A stretch of DNA of 64,000 nt, from positions 62,001-126,000 of the forward strand of contig NZ_JASAOF010000016.1 in NCBI RefSeq assembly GCF_029952525.1, written 5' to 3'. The notes below the pieces were generated by a model, which worked only from the letters and a program-made list of their open reading frames with translations, had not been told where the DNA came from and ran no database searches. The position numbers and the translations under genes are program-made. Shown here piece by piece: positions 61,387 through 64,000 of the stretch (within the stretch, counting starts at the first letter, position 1; the number at the start of each line of letters is the position of its first letter). The DNA is from Saccharopolyspora ipomoeae (lineage in GTDB: Bacteria > Actinomycetota > Actinomycetes > Mycobacteriales > Pseudonocardiaceae).

Positions 61387-62231
61387 GTGGGGAGAGCGGG
61401 CGCGCGGGGGCGCCGCAGGGACCTCCTTGGTCCCTGGACCTGCTGGCCGATCTGCACGCGGGAGTGCTGGACGGCCCGACCGCCGACGAGCTGCGCCGCC
61501 AGGTCGAGGCCGACCCGGAGGCACGGGAGATCCTGGCCGCGCTGGACGCCACCAGCGCCGACCTCTCCGACCTGCCCCCGCTGACCATCCCGGACGACGT
61601 CTCGGCCCGGATCGACGCGGCGCTGCAGGACGAGGTCCGCGCCTGGACCGCCGAGCAGGAGCCGACCCGGCCGGTGCCAACGATGTCGACCCCGGTGACC
61701 AGCCCGGCAGGCGACTCCAGCCCGGCAGCTGCGACCGGCGGCTCGGCGCAGGTCGTCGACTTCGCCGCGGCCAAGGCCCGCCGTCGCCGCCGGATGACGC
61801 TCGGCGCCGGGCTCGTGGGCGTCGCGGCGGCCGCGGCGGCGGTGATCTTCGCTGTCCTGCCCGGCACCGGGAGCGACAGCCACACCGCGCAGCCACCGGC
61901 CCCGTCGCACCAGCACGGGAACCAGGGCGCACCGCTGGCCCTCTCCGGCGACCAGGTGCACCTCGACGGGCAGCAGTTCTCGCAGGTCATGTCCTCGGAG
62001 CAGTACGTGTCCGCGCTCGCCGACCCGCAGCAGCTGATCGGCTGCCTGCGGGCCAACGGCGTGCAGGGCGGCACACCGATGGGCGCCCGCGAGATCACCC
62101 TCAACGGCAAGCCCGCGCAGCTGCTGATCCTGCCGGGCGGTGGCCTCGGCAAGTTCCGCCTCTTAGCGGTCGGCCCCGACTGCGCCAGCGGCAACCCCTC
62201 GACCATCTCCGACAGCACGTTCGGCGGCTAG
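61383..62231 (+). CDS. Anti-sigma factor of SigM (Rv3912-like)
   Basis: 282 residues from the ATG at 61383, overlapping sigM by four bases. The N-terminal ~90 residues form a helical sigma-binding domain (DLLADLHAGVLDGPTADELR, AREILAALDATSADLSD), without the HxxxCxxC zinc motif of redox-sensing anti-sigma factors. A single membrane segment (RMTLGAGLVGVAAAAAAVIF) follows a basic stop-transfer patch, then an extracytoplasmic His/Pro linker and a domain with two cysteines (QLIGCLRAN, VGPDCASG). The signal would be perceived outside and relayed by proteolysis or release; this is inferred from layout. A hairpin terminator follows. Confidence 0.9.
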   Translation: MSGESGRAGAPQGPPWSLDLLADLHAGVLDGPTADELRRQVEADPEAREILAALDATSADLSDLPPLTIPDDVSARIDAALQDEVRAWTAEQEPTRPVPTMSTPVTSPAGDSSPAAATGGSAQVVDFAAAKARRRRRMTLGAGLVGVAAAAAAVIFAVLPGTGSDSHTAQPPAPSHQHGNQGAPLALSGDQVHLDGQQFSQVMSSEQYVSALADPQQLIGCLRANGVQGGTPMGAREITLNGKPAQLLILPGGGLGKFRLLAVGPDCASGNPSTISDSTFGG

Positions 62232-62247
62232 GTCGCGGCGTCCGCGA

Positions 62248-62290
62248 CGCGCCCGGTTTCTCCCGCATCGTGGGAGGAGCCGGGCGCGTT
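62248..62290 (+). terminator. Terminator after the anti-sigma gene
   Basis: CGCGCCCGGTTTCTCCC (62248-62264) and GGGAGGAGCCGGGCGCG (62272-62288) pair at 15 of 17 positions, with wobbles for the rest, around a 7-nt loop, followed by TT. Confidence 0.8.
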
Positions 62291-62319
62291 GTGCGCTGCA
62301 GCACCGGGTCCCGGAGATC

Positions 62320-62346
62320 GGGAACATCGCCGAATAGGATCGCGTT
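62320..62346 (+). promoter_or_regulatory. SigR/SigH-type disulfide-stress promoter of trxB
   Basis: GGGAAC (62320-62325), 18 bases, then GTT (62344-62346), matching the GGGAA(T/C)-N18-GTT consensus of actinobacterial SigR/SigH promoters. Thioredoxin reductase operons are classic members of that regulon. A vegetative-type TAGGAT (62335-62340) overlaps it and could give basal expression. It lies ~58 bp before the trxB start. Confidence 0.7.
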
Positions 62347-62403
62347 GATGCCAATACGGTCGCGCTCCTTGCGCGGCGCAGACGCGACGAGGGAAGGGGC
62401 ACG

Positions 62404-63384
62404 GTGACCAGCGACGTCCGCAACGTGATCATCGTTGGTTCCGGTCCGGCCGGCTACACCGCTGCGGTGTACGCGGCCCGGGCAGAGCTGGAGCCGGTGA
62501 TCTTCGAGGGAACCCAGTTCGGTGGCGCCTTGATGACCACCACCGAGGTGGAGAACTACCCGGGGTTCAAGGACGGGATCATGGGTCCCGACCTCATGGA
62601 GCAGATGCGCTCCCAGGCCGAGCGCTTCGGTGCCGAGCTGCGCACCGAGGACGTCGAGCGCATCGACCTCGCCGGTGACGTCAAGACCGTCGTCGCCAAC
62701 GGGGTCGAGTACCGGGCCCGCGCGGTCATCCTCGCGATGGGCGCCGCGGCGCGCTACCTGGGCGTCCCGGGCGAGGAGACGCTGCTCGGCCGCGGTGTGT
62801 CCGCCTGCGCGACCTGCGACGGGTTCTTCTTCCGCGACCAGGACATCGCCGTCATCGGCGGCGGTGACTCCGCGATGGAGGAGGCCACCTTCCTGACCCG
62901 CTTCGCGAAGTCGGTGACGATCATCCACCGCCGCGAGGAGTTCCGCGCCTCCAAGATCATGCTGGAGCGCGCGCGGGCCAACGAGAAGATCAAGTGGCTG
63001 ACCAACAAGGCCGTCGACGAGGTGCAGGGCGAGGGCAAGGTCGCCTCGCTGAAGCTGCGCGACACCGTCACCGACGAGACCTCCGAGCTGGCCGTGAGCG
63101 GCATGTTCGTGGCCATCGGCCACGACCCGCGCAGCGAGCTGGTGCGCGGTCAGGTCACCCTCGACGACGAGGGCTACGTGCAGGTGCAGCAGCCCAGCAC
63201 GCACACCGGCATCCCCGGCGTGTTCGCCTGCGGTGACCTGGTGGACCACACCTACCGGCAGGCCATCACCGCCGCCGGTTCCGGTTGCTCCGCCGCGATC
63301 GACGCGGAGCGCTGGCTCGCCGAGAACGAGACCCCGCAGGCCGAGATCGCCTCCGAGCTGGTCGGCGGCGGCTACGGGGCCTGA
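62404..63384 (+). CDS. trxB: Thioredoxin reductase
   Basis: 326 residues from GTG 62404 (ribosome site AGGGAAGGGG). FAD-binding [20 protein letters not shown] at the N-terminus, redox-active CATC in [12 protein letters not shown] (~residues 137-140), NADPH-binding [17 protein letters not shown], and the C-terminal FAD motif [20 protein letters not shown]. It transfers electrons from NADPH to thioredoxin. Followed 54 bp later by trxA, as trxB2-trxC in M. tuberculosis, so the pair is an operon, driven in part by a disulfide-stress promoter. Confidence 0.97.
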   Translation: MTSDVRNVIIVGSGPAGYTAAVYAARAELEPVIFEGTQFGGALMTTTEVENYPGFKDGIMGPDLMEQMRSQAERFGAELRTEDVERIDLAGDVKTVVANGVEYRARAVILAMGAAARYLGVPGEETLLGRGVSACATCDGFFFRDQDIAVIGGGDSAMEEATFLTRFAKSVTIIHRREEFRASKIMLERARANEKIKWLTNKAVDEVQGEGKVASLKLRDTVTDETSELAVSGMFVAIGHDPRSELVRGQVTLDDEGYVQVQQPSTHTGIPGVFACGDLVDHTYRQAITAAGSGCSAAIDAERWLAENETPQAEIASELVGGGYGA

Positions 63385-63438
63385 GGCCCGCCGTCCCGAC
63401 ACCCAGACCACCCCACTTTCAACACAAGGGAGATGAGC

Positions 63439-63765
63439 ATGGCCGGCAACACCGTGACCGTGGACGCCGATTCCTTCAAGAGCACCGTTCTCGACAGCGA
63501 CAAGCCCGTGCTGGTCGACTTCTGGGCCACCTGGTGCGGTCCGTGCAAGATGGTCGCCCCGGTGCTGGAGGAGATCGCCGACGAGCACGCCGACAAGATC
63601 ACCGTCGCCAAGCTCGACATCGACCAGAACCCCACCGTTTCCCGCGACTACCAGGTGATGTCGGTCCCGACCCTGCTGGTCTTCAAGAACGGCGAGCCGG
63701 TCAAGCAGATCGTCGGTGCCAAGCCGAAGGCCGCGCTGCTGTCGGACCTCGAGGACTACCTCTGA
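63439..63765 (+). CDS. trxA: Thioredoxin
   Basis: 108 residues from the ATG at 63439: AAGGGAG ends at the right distance for it, while the ATG two codons earlier would overlap the ribosome site. Active site WATWCGPCKMVAPVLEE, cis-proline loop VMSVPTLLVFKNGE. Full-length canonical thioredoxin that reduces protein disulfides and is recharged by the TrxB encoded immediately upstream. Last gene before a terminator. Confidence 0.97.
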   Translation: MAGNTVTVDADSFKSTVLDSDKPVLVDFWATWCGPCKMVAPVLEEIADEHADKITVAKLDIDQNPTVSRDYQVMSVPTLLVFKNGEPVKQIVGAKPKAALLSDLEDYL

Positions 63766-63825
63766 TCGCGAACCTGTGATTTCGCTGTGAAATCAGCCTC
63801 GTTTCGAGGCAACCGAATAACGCGG

Positions 63826-63868
63826 ACCCGCCGTCTTGTCGATAGGACAGTGACGGCGGGTTCGTGTT
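63826..63868 (+). terminator. Terminator of trxB-trxA
   Basis: ACCCGCCGTC (63826-63835) and GACGGCGGGT (63852-63861) pair perfectly around a 16-nt loop, followed by TCGTGTTTT. A smaller hairpin GCCTC-GTTTC-GAGGC (63797-63811) precedes it. Confidence 0.75.
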
Positions 63869-63965
63869 TTCACCGCCGTGCGGGATCAGTCGTGTACGGT
63901 CCGTCGTCGCACGTCCGACCCGCTGCCCCTGGGCCGCAGCGCCGGGGTGCGCAGCACAAGGCACA

Positions 63966-64000
63966 ATGACCCGACGGGTCCGCCGGCAGCGGGCCCGCTC
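63966..64000 (+). CDS. Possible 5' end of the next gene (expected cwlM-like amidase)
   Basis: An ATG at 63966 opens a frame MTRRVRRQRAR running off the window. In related genomes trxA is followed by the cwlM-type N-acetylmuramoyl-L-alanine amidase gene. With 11 residues visible neither the start nor the identity can be confirmed, and the true start may lie beyond the edge. Confidence 0.25.
   Translation, partial: MTRRVRRQRAR

Noticed and set aside
62232-62403. Possible tRNA or small RNA between the anti-sigma gene and trxB
   Set aside because: The dyad is a simple terminator followed by a promoter; no cloverleaf could be drawn.
63766-64000. Replication origin at the right edge
   Set aside because: The gene order implies oriC is further on (beyond the parB/parA and dnaA region); no DnaA-box cluster is visible in the last 235 bp.

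Overview
The window is very GC-rich DNA with frequent GTG/TTG starts, stop/start overlaps (ATGA, GTGA) and leaderless-looking promoters. It carries marker families of high-GC Actinobacteria: a conservon, a MurJ/pseudokinase pair, SigM with its anti-sigma factor, a DUF5318 protein, a mycobacterial-type FabG4/HtdX pair and actinobacterial ino1. Gene content and the style of the secreted proteins suggest a mycelial Pseudonocardiaceae member, perhaps Saccharopolyspora; the genus is inference. No tRNA, rRNA, CRISPR array, insertion sequence or prophage was recognised.

Layout. 1-4.6 kb: end of a thioredoxin/NHL protein, a LysR regulator divergent from an MFS transporter, a phosphotransferase, and repeat-rich spacer. 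4.6-11.2 kb: a lone AAA ATPase between structured repeats, then a lipid block (thiolase divergent from fabG4-htdX, TetR divergent from an SCP2 protein). 11.7-18.9 kb: small unknown gene, FMN/F420-type oxidase-fold protein, branched-chain 2-oxoacid dehydrogenase operon (bkdA-bkdB-bkdC), GPP34 protein, M20 peptidase, PspC protein. 19.2-27 kb: secreted protein, GT87 membrane glycosyltransferase, PBP1-type ponA, DUF5318, PadR and ino1, in the same relative order as M. tuberculosis Rv0051-Rv0046c. 27-36.8 kb: two diguanylate-cyclase-like genes, a second GT87 enzyme, two secreted Ala/Pro-rich proteins, an AI-2E exporter, and a sensor kinase/NarL-type regulator pair. 36.9-48 kb: PTS enzyme I, glutaredoxin-like protein, TetR, a conservon lacking its usual GTPase and carrying a CYP157-like P450, a secreted propeller-like protein, and a long acyl-CoA oxidase/dehydrogenase. 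48-54 kb: leuS behind a predicted leucine attenuator, SdpI-like protein, YqgE, pcnA. 54.3-64 kb: the conserved origin-proximal block mutT4 - DUF6049 - murJ - pseudokinase - sigM - anti-sigma - trxB - trxA, which in related genomes leads into parB/parA and oriC just beyond this edge.

The non-coding part is unusually structured. Several repeat families recur: (a) three ~70-bp cruciforms with covarying arms and a conserved core (4572, 19046, 41037); (b) three arrays of a 22-bp palindromic unit (858, 5980, 32024); (c) three related elements of about 130-180 bp between convergent genes (27131, 33380, 51781); (d) a ~48-bp palindrome used twice as an intergenic hairpin (9818, 48072) and once inside the MFS coding sequence (2452). 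A putative operator TTACY-N4-RGTAA occurs, in exact or near-exact form, at four intergenic sites, three of them beside lipid genes, suggesting a TetR regulon. leuS has a leader peptide with three consecutive Leu codons followed by mutually arranged hairpins and a U-tract terminator. trxB has a GGGAAC-N18-GTT promoter of the SigR/SigH disulfide-stress type.

Limits: all functions come from reading translated sequence and recalled family motifs; no database search was run. Small genes and regulatory calls are weaker than the household genes.
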